Assembly: GCA_003671075.1 (NCBI GenBank)
Contig: QWPT01000003.1
Location: 1-64,000, forward strand
Reading direction: 5' to 3'
Source of the DNA: Planctomycetota bacterium
GTDB lineage: Bacteria > Planctomycetota > Phycisphaerae > Phycisphaerales > SM1A02
Length of the DNA stretch: 64,000 nt
Positions 24,942 to 33,125 of this stretch are shown here, piece after piece. Below the pieces are notes generated by a model. It saw only the letters and a program-made list of their open reading frames with translations. It did not search any database and had not been told where the DNA came from. The translations under genes and the position numbers were made by a program. Within the stretch, counting starts at the first letter, position 1; each line of letters opens with the position of its first letter.

Positions 24942-26276
24942 TTAACCCTTCTTCTGCTTCTGAATCTCGCCGAGTTGCTTCCTCAGCTGCTTCAGCTGCT
25001 TCTCCAGCTCCTCCTTGGGCGGAACCTGCGGGCCATCAAGCTGCATGCAGGGCGCGCACTTGTCCCACCACAAGATCAACTGCTTGATAGCCTTGATCTG
25101 GCTGCCGATCTGAGCAACATTGTCCGAACCCGCAGGGTTCATCGCGTCGCGGATGATCTTCGGCTTCTGCTCCTTACAATCCTCGAGCAACGCCTGCCAG
25201 TCCTTGTGGATCTTGTAGCCAACCGGCGAGATCACCACATCCTCCTTGTTCAGGTGAAGGAGCGCGATCAGCTCGTCAGGATTGTTGGCGATGCCATCGG
25301 CAAACTTGCAGTGCATCGCTATGTCGGCATTCAGCGTCAGGTTCTGAATCGCATCAGAGAGCGGATACTTGCCCTCGAGCGTGTTGTACCACTTGATGTT
25401 GCCGTTCTCGTCGCGGTCGTAGCTCAGAAGCGGAGCGTTGGTGACCATCGCCTCGCCAACCCAGCGATTGCGACCACCGACTTCAGTCACATCGCCGACC
25501 TTCTTCTGCCAGGCGTCGAGCTCTGCGCCCTCAATCGACTTGGTTCCAGCGAACATGGTGATGGCGCCGAGGGTGCCAACGCGCTGGAAATAGATCTCGT
25601 CGCAATGCAAGCTGGTGAACGCGGCGGCGGAAATCGCCTCCTTGATCCAGGCGATGACTCGGTGACGCTTCTTGAGATCCATGAGCGTCGCGTCGATCTC
25701 ATCGCCCTCGGTCACGAGACCGCCCGGACTGATGACCTCGAGAATGATGATCTGGTGCGGGCCAATCTTGTCGGCTTCCTTACCGATCGCCTCGATTTCG
25801 TCGTGACGCGCGCCTTCTCCAACGGTGCCTTCCCAAGGCATGATGAAGATGGTTCGTTTGGCGGGCGGGGCGGCGGCGATGGCGGTGCCGGTCTTGGAAT
25901 CAGCTGCCGCGGATGAACCGATGATGCTGATCGACTTGATCGAGCTCCACTTGATCACGCGGTCGGTGGGCTTGCCCGCAACGATCGCGGTCACGGTGAT
26001 CGATTTGTCATCGGCGTTGACGCGAAGGATCTTGCCTTCGACGACCGACGCGGATGGTGCAGCTGCGGGCTTGGTCGGATTCACCGCCGACGCCGATGCC
26101 GACGCCGTGAGCAAGACGCGGACCGAGTTTCCCGCGTCGACCTTGACGATGGTTCCGTCGCTGATCTTGATGTCCGCCGCGCGTGCGCTTGGCGCAATGG
26201 TGAGTGCGACAGCAGAGACGATGCAGGCCGCAATGCAACCGCGACCGAACGAGAGAAAAGACCTGTAGTCCGACAT
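24942..26276 (-). CDS. Exported ClpP/SppA-fold protein (NfeD-protease-like), larger paralogue
   Basis: 444 aa from the Met at 26276 (GGAG upstream), with signal peptide MSDYRSFLSFGRGCIAACIVSAVALTIAPSARA. Residues 35-125 are a beta-rich module (IKISDGTIVKV, GKILRVNADDKSITV). Residues about 140-300 resemble the ClpP/crotonase fold: IFIMPWEGTVGEG, ILEVISPGGLVTEGDEI, WIKEAISAAAFTSLHCDEIYFQRVGTLGAITMF. The Ser of ISAAAF sits where the NfeD/SppA nucleophile is expected. A helical tail ends in a Lys/Gln-rich coiled coil. The neighbouring upstream gene encodes a second member of the same fold. Whether it is an active protease is unproven. Confidence 0.6.
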   Translation of the reverse strand: MSDYRSFLSFGRGCIAACIVSAVALTIAPSARAADIKISDGTIVKVDAGNSVRVLLTASASASAVNPTKPAAAPSASVVEGKILRVNADDKSITVTAIVAGKPTDRVIKWSSIKSISIIGSSAAADSKTGTAIAAAPPAKRTIFIMPWEGTVGEGARHDEIEAIGKEADKIGPHQIIILEVISPGGLVTEGDEIDATLMDLKKRHRVIAWIKEAISAAAFTSLHCDEIYFQRVGTLGAITMFAGTKSIEGAELDAWQKKVGDVTEVGGRNRWVGEAMVTNAPLLSYDRDENGNIKWYNTLEGKYPLSDAIQNLTLNADIAMHCKFADGIANNPDELIALLHLNKEDVVISPVGYKIHKDWQALLEDCKEQKPKIIRDAMNPAGSDNVAQIGSQIKAIKQLILWWDKCAPCMQLDGPQVPPKEELEKQLKQLRKQLGEIQKQKKG

Positions 26277-26429
26277 GAACAACGCTCCGAGTTGGTACTG
26301 CCCGTGGTGAATCAAACTTGGTTTCGGCGGCGCGATCGACGCGCACGATCCGATCTGCTTCCGCCGTTTCAGCGAACGCCTCCAGCAAAGCCGAAGTTCT
26401 GCCGCTGTAACTCTGATCAATCGACTGCT

Positions 26430-26478
26430 GCTTGACCCTTGGCTTGGCCTAAACCTTGCCTTGGCCTTAACCCCTGTC
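26430..26478. repeat. Imperfect repeat following the second ClpP-like gene
   Basis: Degenerate CCTTGGCTTGGCC / CCTTGCCTTGGCC / CTTAGCCTTGCCC units extend from the stop codon of the 402-aa gene into the gap before the 444-aa gene. Confidence 0.55.
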
Positions 26479-27687
26479 TTAGCCTTGCCCTTTGGGTCGG
26501 CCCATGCCGCCGCCGCCAAGACCCTTACCGCCACCACCACCACCGCCGCCGGACTTGCCGCCCTTTTCGGCGTCACGCTGGCGCTGGATGTCCTTCTTGA
26601 TGTCGTCGATCGCGCCTTCAATCGCCTGGCGAGTCACGCCCTGCTGCTGCATCTCGCGACGCTTCTCGATGCAGGGATACGCCTTGAACGCGGCAACGAC
26701 CTTCTCGTAGAGCGACTTGCGCTTGCCCAAGCCAGCGATGCTGTCCTCGGTGTCGCCCGCCTCTTCCATCCACTGCAGGACATTCTTCATGGCCTTGCGC
26801 CAGTCGTCGGTGTACTGCTTGGCGATCTTCTCGCCAGTATCCACCTTGGTGAACTCGCGGTAACCCAGCAGGAACACCAAGTCGTCGAGCGTGTCGACGG
26901 TGCCGTCGGAAAGCAGGATTTCCTCGGCCAAAGGAGCCTCAAAGCTCACGGGACGGTCGGTGCTGCTGTCAACAACCCACTGACCCGAGGTGTCGCCAAC
27001 GAACTTGGCGCCGCGCGACTCGAAGCTCACCGAAAGCGTGCGCTCCTCAAAGATCATGGCGTCGGCAAGCTGGTCAGGGTAACGGCCGAGCTGCACGAGG
27101 CCCTTCATGATGCCCGTCCAAGCTGCGACCATCTTCGATCGAACATCCGCGTCGGTCCACTGCGCCTCGACCATGTTCTTAAACTGGTAGAGACCGCCCA
27201 GACGGGCGTCGCTCGACATGTACATGCGCTCCCAGGCCAGCCCGACAAGCCCAGACACGCCAACGGAGTCTTCGATCCACATGACTTGCGGGATGCTCGA
27301 TAGATCTTGGTGGATCTTGTCGACCATGTCGCGATAGTTGGTGATCTCGCCGACCAGCCCGAACTCAACGGGATTGTCGTTTCTGAGGTGATTGATGCGG
27401 TCGATGTCCGCGCTCTTGAGCTTGAGCACCAGGATGTCGGGCTTCTGCTTCTTCACATCCTCGATGAGGGTCTGAACGATCGGCATCGAGATGTCGGTGC
27501 CCATCTGTCCAGAAAGCGGGAAGACGTACACCTTCGGCGACGCCATCCCAAGTGGAAGCGGCGCGCCCGTATCGTCAGCACGGGCGTCGGCGCGGGCCGT
27601 GGCGACCGTCATGCCGACCGTCATGGAAACGATCGCGGTCGCGAAGGTGAAGGCGAGAGAGAACGCACGGAACTTGGCAATCTTCAT
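26479..27687 (-). CDS. Exported ClpP/SppA-fold protein, glycine-tailed paralogue
   Basis: 402 aa with signal peptide MKIAKFRAFSLAFTFATAIVSMTVGMTVATARA. The core (about 50-260) aligns by eye with the next gene's product: VYVFPLSGQMGTDISMPIV, LVLKLKSADIDRI, VMWIEDSVGVSGLVGLAWERMYMSSDARLGGLYQF, again with a Ser at the presumed nucleophile position. A helical region and a Gly-rich tail (GGKSGGGGGGGGKGLGGGGMGRPKGQG) follow; the tail could be a flexible or RNA/cell-wall-contacting end. Both genes point the same way and are probably cotranscribed. Function unknown. Confidence 0.6.
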   Translation of the reverse strand: MKIAKFRAFSLAFTFATAIVSMTVGMTVATARADARADDTGAPLPLGMASPKVYVFPLSGQMGTDISMPIVQTLIEDVKKQKPDILVLKLKSADIDRINHLRNDNPVEFGLVGEITNYRDMVDKIHQDLSSIPQVMWIEDSVGVSGLVGLAWERMYMSSDARLGGLYQFKNMVEAQWTDADVRSKMVAAWTGIMKGLVQLGRYPDQLADAMIFEERTLSVSFESRGAKFVGDTSGQWVVDSSTDRPVSFEAPLAEEILLSDGTVDTLDDLVFLLGYREFTKVDTGEKIAKQYTDDWRKAMKNVLQWMEEAGDTEDSIAGLGKRKSLYEKVVAAFKAYPCIEKRREMQQQGVTRQAIEGAIDDIKKDIQRQRDAEKGGKSGGGGGGGGKGLGGGGMGRPKGQG

Positions 27688-27830
27688 GGCGTGAACTCTT
27701 GTTTCTAGGCGCAGCCAAACTGGGCAAACGCTTCGCGCATCCTACGACACCGCCGAGGGCGGTTGGATGCAATCCCACGCAGAATCACCAAGATGCAGGC
27801 GACGATCGAGCGTTGCTTGTAACTTCGCCG

Positions 27831-27898
27831 ACCTCGTCCGCAGACCTCGTCCGCAGACCTCGTCCGATCAGGCCTTCGGATCAGGCCTTCCGATCAAG
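27831..27898. repeat. 13-bp tandem array over the cca stop codon
   Basis: Five 13-mers (ACCTCGTCCGCAG twice, then ACCTCGTCCGATC, AGGCCTTCGGATC, AGGCCTTCCGATC). On the minus strand the units repeat AAGGCNTGATC, which is the last Lys-Ala-stop of cca. Confidence 0.85.
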
Positions 27899-29325
27899 CC
27901 TTGTCCACTTTGGGGCTGCCGAGCGTGGTCGCCGCATGGCGCACCAACTCAAGCGCCTGCGCGCGGGTCGTTACTCGGCCTTCGATCTGCGCATCCATCG
28001 CAAGGTCAAGCAAGACCTTGAATCGCGGACCTGGGCGCATTCCCTCTGCGACAAGCGCGTTTCCGTCCACCAGTGGCTCCGGGAGCGCCCGCTCGGGCAG
28101 CGTGGCGTCGGCCTGCGACTTCCAGCGGGCGGCATCGGCGGGGAGTTCGGCGTGCAGGATCTCCAGAGCGGTGTCGAAACCGGGACCGGCCATCAGGCGC
28201 ACGCGAGCGGCGGGCTCGAGCGCATCGAACCCCGCCAGCAGCGCCTCGCGGGCGTCGAGCGCGTGAGCGACCCCATCGGCGTCATGGTTGGAAAGCGTCA
28301 GCCGCCGGCGCAACTCCCCCACCATCAGCGCGCGCTCGGCGGAGGTTGGTTGCGGCAGCGTGCGGTCGGGGCGGTCGGGGCGGTCGAGGCCGTCGAGGCC
28401 GTCGAGGCCGTCGCGGCACCATCAGCGCGCGCTCGGCGGAGGTTGGTTGCGGCAGCGTGCGGTCGGGGCGGTCGGGGCGGTCGAGGCCGTCGCGGCGGCC
28501 GGGGCGGTCGAGGCGGTCGAGGCGGTCGAGAAGCCAAGCCGCAAGAACCGTGGTCCACGCCGTCGTGTTCGCGAGAGCGTTCACGCGCGCGAGCGGTCCT
28601 GCCGACGAGCCTCCGCCGAAGATCGCTGCGTCGAGCGCGTGCTCCTCGATCAGCGTTGCGGCTCGATGACGCGCAGGATGCTGGAGCATCTTGCGCACCT
28701 CTTCGCCGACACGCTCGGGACTCACCGAAAGCAATTCGTTGGAGTGCGCGCGCACCGCGGCGCTGGTCGCTGGCTCGATGGCAAAGTTGAAGCGCGCGGC
28801 AAACCGCAGCGCGCGCAACATGCGCAGTCGGTCTTCGGCGATGCGCGCGTGCGGATCGCCGATGGCGCGGATCAGTTTCGCTGCGATGTCCGCTCGGCCC
28901 AAAACATGATCGACTGGCTCGCCGGTCTTGGGTTCGGCGAAGATCCCGTTGATGGTGAAATCGCGGCGTTGCGCGTCCTCCACCTCATCCGAAAAAGTCA
29001 CCGTGGTCGGGCGCCTTCCGTCTTGGTACTGACCGTCCTTGCGAAAGGTCGCCACCTCGAAAGTATGGCCGTGGTGGCGCACGAGCATCACGCCAAACGC
29101 CTCGCCCACTCCGCGGGCCTTCGGGAAGATTTGCTTAATTTCCTCGGGCTTTGCGCTGGTTGCAATATCAAAGTCGACGACATCCTCGATGCCCATCAAC
29201 TCGTCGCGCACGCAACCGCCCGCGAAGAGCGTGCGGTGACCCGCGTCGATGAGCCGTTGCGCGAGCGCACGCGCCGCCTCACGCGCCGACATGCGCGGTG
29301 CGCCATCGGCGGCATCCAAACTCAC
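27894..29325 (-). pseudogene. cca: CCA tRNA nucleotidyltransferase, split by a 97-bp tandem duplication
   Basis: The N-terminal frame holds a class II nucleotidyltransferase: AGGCVRDELMG (nucleotide-binding GG), VDFDIATSA (catalytic acidic pair), RRDFTINGIFAEP and EDRLRMLRALRFAARF. It runs on into Arg/Pro repeats and stops at 28282. The C-terminal RNA-binding part (VGELRRRLTLSNHDADGV to the end) is in another frame from 28325. A 97-bp unit present twice (28321 and 28418) causes the shift; removing one copy gives a continuous 444-aa enzyme reading SAERALMVGELRRRL. The GTG at 29325 overlaps the plsC stop (GTGA) with GGAG upstream. Possibly a true null, a split two-chain enzyme, a switchable locus or an assembly error. 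Confidence 0.8.
28321..28530. repeat. 97-bp direct duplication plus GGGGCGGTC/GGTCGAGGC repeats
   Basis: ACCATCAGCGCGCGCTCGGC and the following 55 bases occur identically at 28321 and 28418. They are surrounded by 9-bp GGTCGGGGC, GGCCGTCGA and GGCGGTCGA units. The repeats encode the LDRLDRPGRRDGLDRPDRPDR linker of the nucleotidyltransferase. Confidence 0.95.
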
Positions 29326-30023
29326 CGATGCTCCCCGACCCACCGCGCGCGAATTTCGCACGCTTCCTTGTGGGCCTTGGCCACCGCGTCGTACAGCGCC
29401 GCCAGTGCATCTTCGTTGCTGAGTTTGGCGATCTCCTCGCCAGAAATCGGCTCGCCGCACACGCAGACCACTCGGCCGCGCACCTTGGGAAACCTCCGCC
29501 CACGCGGCCAAGCCTCATGTGTGCCTTCGACGCCCATGGGCAGAATCGTCGGCTTCATCCGCTTCAGCAGCAGCAGCACGCCGCGCTTGAACTCCTGCAT
29601 GGTTCCGTCGGGCGAACGGGTGCCTTCGGGGTAGATGATGACCACGCGGCCGGACTCGAGTTCCGACAACGCCATCTTCATCGCTTCAAGGTCGCCGCCC
29701 GAGCGCTTGATCGGTCGCGCGCTCACCGACTTCAATATCCATCCAAACGGCGGAACGAAGAGCGAGTCGCGGGCAAGTGCGGTGAATTGGCGGTCCCACA
29801 CCGTCACGCCATTGACCATGGGATCGAGGAACGACTGATGGTTGGAAATGACGAGGATCGCGCCCGTGCGCGGCACGCGTTCACGATGCACGCGGCGCAG
29901 TCGGTAGCTGAGTCGAAGCCACGACCAACAGAGAAACGCGCCGATGTCCCACCAAATCGCGCGCACCGCGCTGCGTCCGGGCACACGGCGGCGGAAATCA
30001 AACGGGTTGGGAAAGGGACTCAC
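29322..30023 (-). CDS. plsC: 1-acyl-sn-glycerol-3-phosphate acyltransferase
   Basis: 233 aa from a GTG at 30023 that overlaps the cmk stop (GTGA). PlsC-family motifs are NHQSFLDP (catalytic NHX4D), the acceptor-binding GGDLEAM region and YPEGTRS. It makes phosphatidic acid from lysophosphatidic acid at the inner membrane. One hydrophobic segment (AIWWDIGAFLCWSWLRL) precedes the catalytic domain. The track's longer ORF is an artefact through cmk. The cmk-plsC pairing is common in bacteria and supports both calls. Confidence 0.9.
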   Translation of the reverse strand: MSPFPNPFDFRRRVPGRSAVRAIWWDIGAFLCWSWLRLSYRLRRVHRERVPRTGAILVISNHQSFLDPMVNGVTVWDRQFTALARDSLFVPPFGWILKSVSARPIKRSGGDLEAMKMALSELESGRVVIIYPEGTRSPDGTMQEFKRGVLLLLKRMKPTILPMGVEGTHEAWPRGRRFPKVRGRVVCVCGEPISGEEIAKLSNEDALAALYDAVAKAHKEACEIRARWVGEHR

Positions 30024-30790
30024 GCGCGGTTCCCATCGGCGTGTCCTTCGCATGATCCTTCGCATGCTCTTTCGCCTGATCCTTCGCACGCACTCTCGAC
30101 CAGCGCCGCGCCCGCGCGCCGACGCACGATCTCCTCGAGGCGATCGATCACCTCGTCGATGTGGATGTCGCTGGTGTCCACGACATCGGCACCGCGCGGG
30201 CAGATCAGCGGTCCATCGCGTCGCGACGAATCCATGCGATCGCGCTCGATGATCTGCGCGAGCACTTCGGACTCGGTGGTCACGATGCCCTTGGCGCGCA
30301 ACTGCTCGACTCGCCGACCAGCGCGAATTTCCGGACGAGCGTCGAGGTAGATCCGCACATCGGCGTCGGCAAAGACAACCGAACCCTGATCGCGTCCTTC
30401 GGTCACCAGTCGGCGATGCAACGAGGCGATCTTGCGCTGCGAAACCACCATCGCCGCGCGCACCATCGGATTGGATGCGACAAAGGAAACCGCCTTGGTG
30501 ACCTGCGGCGTTCGAATGCGTTCGCCGACGGGCTTTCCGTCGACGAGCAATTCGGGCGGATCGGATTTCCAATCGAAGCGAAGCTCGATTTCGCGCACGA
30601 GTTGGGCGATCGCTTCACCATCGGTCAGATCGATGCCACGGTCGAGCGCCTCTAACGCCGCAGCGCGATACATCGCGCCGGTGTCGAGGAACTCAAGACC
30701 AAGCCGCTTCGCCAATCGATGCGCAACCGTCGACTTGCCCGTACCGGCGGGGCCGTCGATGGTGACGATGAAGGAACCGGTGGCGGACAT
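30020..30790 (-). CDS. cmk: Cytidylate kinase
   Basis: 256 aa. It phosphorylates CMP and dCMP with ATP. The P-loop GPAGTGKST, FLDTGAMYRA, LVTEGRDQGSVVF and the lid segment RDRMDSSRRDGPL match bacterial Cmk. The ATG at 30790 lies one base after the transcription start predicted by the TATCTT box. The last 25 residues (ACEGSGERACEGSCEGHADGNRA) are not part of the fold; they are encoded by 12-bp tandem units, so the tail is a recent repeat-driven extension. Lead gene of cmk-plsC-cca. Confidence 0.92.
   Translation of the reverse strand: MSATGSFIVTIDGPAGTGKSTVAHRLAKRLGLEFLDTGAMYRAAALEALDRGIDLTDGEAIAQLVREIELRFDWKSDPPELLVDGKPVGERIRTPQVTKAVSFVASNPMVRAAMVVSQRKIASLHRRLVTEGRDQGSVVFADADVRIYLDARPEIRAGRRVEQLRAKGIVTTESEVLAQIIERDRMDSSRRDGPLICPRGADVVDTSDIHIDEVIDRLEEIVRRRAGAALVESACEGSGERACEGSCEGHADGNRA
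30044..30091. repeat. 12-bp tandem repeat in the cmk tail
   Basis: Four TCCTTCGCATGA-type units in a row, in frame, encode the repeated Ala-Cys-Glu-Gly tail of cytidylate kinase. Confidence 0.85.
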
Positions 30791-30797
30791 GACCAAC

Positions 30798-30803
30798 AAG
30801 ATA
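30798..30803 (-). promoter_or_regulatory. -10 box of cmk (leaderless)
   Basis: GC-TATCTT followed by seven bases and ATG. The predicted transcript has a leader of about one base. Confidence 0.55.
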
Positions 30804-30898
30804 GCTGCTCCTGCCTTGTCACCACAACACTTCAACGATACGACTTCGGCATTGTCATCCGAACCAACGATCAGTATGCCGCAAAGGTGCGCGGAAGA

Positions 30899-31774
30899 TC
30901 AATCCTCTTCGTCGTCGAATACCACCGCCGCTTCAGGCTCGGCCGTCAGCGTGGAAAGTTGTCGACGGGCAGTTTCGAGTTCGGCCACAATGTCGACCTC
31001 GACCGCCTTCTTCGCGCTCTTCTTCTTCTCGACCTGCTCCCGGCCGATGAATTCAAGGGCAAGCGTGTTGCCGTAGCCAACGCTTCGAATGCTGCTCACG
31101 CAGGTTTCGAGGCTGAATCCGTCGTGAGCGCCGTCCTTATCGAACCCACGCACGCTGGCCGCGATGGATGGGGCGTATGGCGCCAGCTTGCGGAGAGTCT
31201 TCTCGATGTCGCCAGTTGCGTGAGCGTGAGCGAAGCTCGGATAGCTGCCGATGCGGAAACCGCCGATCTTCTTAATCAGATCGGTCAGTCGCGTCGGGTC
31301 GAAAGTCAGGCCCACGGTCGGCGAAATCAGCAAGTTCAACTCGAACTTATCGAGCTCCTTGAGCGCGATCTTCACGCCGAGGGCGGTCGCTTCGAACGCT
31401 TCATCGGTGTCAGGTGCCTGAATCTTCACCGCGATCGCTGGGCAGCCAAGGCGGCTGGCAGCTGTTCCCAATCGGCGAAGTCGATCAAGCGCCGCAACCC
31501 AGGTTGGGCCAGGGCGAGTTACGAAATCAATCGGAGTTTCTTCGGTGAGCAGGAGCACCGGGCAATGGGCGCGATCAGCCTCGTCGCGCAACTTCTCAAC
31601 ATCGGGGATCGCAAAGCCCTTCAGCATTTCGGCAGGCAGGTTCAGCCCGCGAAGCTCGAGGTCAGTGGCCACGAACTGCGGCATTTCGAAGATCGTCGAA
31701 CAGCGCGGATCCCTCGCCGCGAGGAGAGGGCGCACAGAACCGGCGGAGAGCGTGAGCAGGATATCGGGTTGCAA
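30899..31774 (-). CDS. TIM-barrel sugar phosphate isomerase/epimerase-like protein
   Basis: 291 aa. The alternating pattern, with LRGLNLPAEML, PCTWVAALDRLRRLGTAASRLGCPAIAVKIQ-like strands and LEFIG near the end, fits the AP endonuclease 2/xylose isomerase-like barrel. Not all metal ligands can be placed, so catalytic activity is doubtful. After the barrel (about residue 250) comes a charged tail, EKKKSAKKAVEVDIVAELETARRQLSTL...VVFDDEED, probably a short coiled coil. The start read by the track is TTG (31774). It is divergent from gcvH. Function unassigned. Confidence 0.5.
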   Translation of the reverse strand: MQPDILLTLSAGSVRPLLAARDPRCSTIFEMPQFVATDLELRGLNLPAEMLKGFAIPDVEKLRDEADRAHCPVLLLTEETPIDFVTRPGPTWVAALDRLRRLGTAASRLGCPAIAVKIQAPDTDEAFEATALGVKIALKELDKFELNLLISPTVGLTFDPTRLTDLIKKIGGFRIGSYPSFAHAHATGDIEKTLRKLAPYAPSIAASVRGFDKDGAHDGFSLETCVSSIRSVGYGNTLALEFIGREQVEKKKSAKKAVEVDIVAELETARRQLSTLTAEPEAAVVFDDEED

Positions 31775-31897
31775 GGTGGCGGCCGGAACTTCATGGATCA
31801 GCGGAACCCCGTCCCGCCTGAACGGCGAAGTCTACCACGGACTCGGATCCATATTGCCGCACTCAATATTGCCACACAACGCGTCTTGCGATCCCGC

Positions 31898-31903
31898 TAC
31901 CAT
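31898..31903 (+). promoter_or_regulatory. Candidate -10 box of gcvH
   Basis: GC-TACCAT gives a leader of about 38 nt, and this gene does have a Shine-Dalgarno sequence (TTGGAGC). No glycine riboswitch fold is seen in the leader. Confidence 0.45.
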
Positions 31904-31947
31904 CCGCCCCCCTCCGACCGCTTTGGTCGGAGCCTCTTGGAGCAAGC

Positions 31948-32328
31948 ATGTCCACCCCAGCCGATTGCCGCGTTTCCGACACGCATGAGTGGTTCCGAGT
32001 CAACGGAACCACCGTCACCATGGGCATCACCCAGCACGCCGCCGACGAACTCACCGACATCACCTTCGTCGAGATGAAGCCCGCGGGCTCCACCATTTCG
32101 GCGGGCGGTTCGATCGGGGAGGTCGAGAGCGTCAAGACCACCAGCGAGATCTACGCCGTCGCCGCCGGCAAGATTATCGAGGTCAACTCCGCCGCCGCCA
32201 AGGATCCGTCGCTGTTGAACAGCGATCCCTATGGCAAGGGCTGGTTGGTCAAGCTCGAGGTCGCCGACGCATCGGCCATTCTCGCGCTGCCGAACGGTTC
32301 GGCGTACGACAAGAAGCACGGTCACTGA
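31948..32328 (+). CDS. gcvH: Glycine cleavage system H protein
   Basis: 126 aa, standard H-protein length. It carries the lipoyl group that shuttles the methylamine intermediate between P, T and L proteins. The lipoylation lysine lies in ESVKTTSEIY. HEWFRVNG at the start, GITQHAADELTDITFVEMKPAG and the tail segment GKGWLVKLEV are all canonical. GGAG lies six bases before the ATG. It is not next to gcvT or gcvP; a LolD-like ABC ATPase gene begins 14 nt after its stop. Confidence 0.95.
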   Translation: MSTPADCRVSDTHEWFRVNGTTVTMGITQHAADELTDITFVEMKPAGSTISAGGSIGEVESVKTTSEIYAVAAGKIIEVNSAAAKDPSLLNSDPYGKGWLVKLEVADASAILALPNGSAYDKKHGH

Positions 32329-32342
32329 ACCGCGACCACGCC

Positions 32343-33125
32343 ATGCCACAAGCGCCGAGCCCTGCGACGCCAACCGTGCTTTGTCGCGGTGTTACCAAGC
32401 GATATGAGCTCGGCGCGCGAAGCGTCGACGCACTGCGCGGTATCGATCTCGCCATTGAAGGCGCGGGTTTCTACGCGATCATGGGCGCGTCGGGCAGCGG
32501 CAAGAGCACGCTGATGCATCTCGTTGCCGGCCTTGATCGGCCGACCGCTGGCGAAGTTTCTGTTGCTGGCGTCCGCGTCGACCGCATGAGCGAGGCCGAG
32601 TTGACGATGTACCGTCGGCGACAGGTTGGGATCGTCTTCCAACATTTCAACCTCTTGCCGTCGATGACCGCGCTTGAGAATGTGATGTTGCCCGCGCTGC
32701 TCGACGGAATGAGTCGGGCGGCTAGCGAAACGCGGGCGCGACAGCTCATGGACGAACTCGGAGTCGAGGAACGCGCCGAGCATCGACCCGACGCGCTTTC
32801 GGGCGGCGAGCAGCAGCGCGTTGCCATTGCGCGCGCGCTCTTTTTTGCACCGCCAGTCATTCTCGCCGACGAACCCACTGGAAATCTAGACAGTGCGGCG
32901 GCCGCGCGCTTGTTCGCCCTGCTCACGCAAATCGCTCGCACCCACAACACGCTGCTGCTCATGGTCACCCATGAGCCCGCCGCCGCCGCCAACTGTCAGC
33001 GCGTGATCGTGCTGCGCGACGGCGTGGTCGCGGGCGCGTTCGATACCACCACTCCTCAAGAAGGGAAACTCGATGCGGGCGCTTTGGCCCTTCGCGCGCA
33101 GGAGCTTGCTCGGCCGACCTGGTAG
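32343..33125 (+). CDS. ABC transporter ATPase, LolD/MacB-like
   Basis: 260 aa from the ATG 32343; the track's upstream extension runs through gcvH. Walker A GASGSGKST, Q-loop FQHFNLLPSMTALENVMLPAL (typical of LolD/MacB), signature LSGGEQQRVAIARAL, Walker B ILADEPTGNLD and H-loop MVTHE are all present. It pairs with the FtsX-type permease that overlaps its last 53 nt. Such pairs extract lipoproteins from the inner membrane or act as mechanotransmitters; the cargo cannot be told from sequence. Confidence 0.9.
   Translation: MPQAPSPATPTVLCRGVTKRYELGARSVDALRGIDLAIEGAGFYAIMGASGSGKSTLMHLVAGLDRPTAGEVSVAGVRVDRMSEAELTMYRRRQVGIVFQHFNLLPSMTALENVMLPALLDGMSRAASETRARQLMDELGVEERAEHRPDALSGGEQQRVAIARALFFAPPVILADEPTGNLDSAAAARLFALLTQIARTHNTLLLMVTHEPAAAANCQRVIVLRDGVVAGAFDTTTPQEGKLDAGALALRAQELARPTW

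Noticed and set aside
27831-28530. CRISPR-like repeats
   Set aside because: Units are directly contiguous with no spacers and are only 9-13 bp, so they are plain tandem arrays.
28288-29634. 448-aa plus-strand ORF opposite cca
   Set aside because: Antisense to conserved nucleotidyltransferase motifs and lengthened by the repeat array.
31775-31947. Glycine riboswitch before gcvH
   Set aside because: The predicted leader is about 38 nt, too short for the aptamer, and no conserved core is seen.
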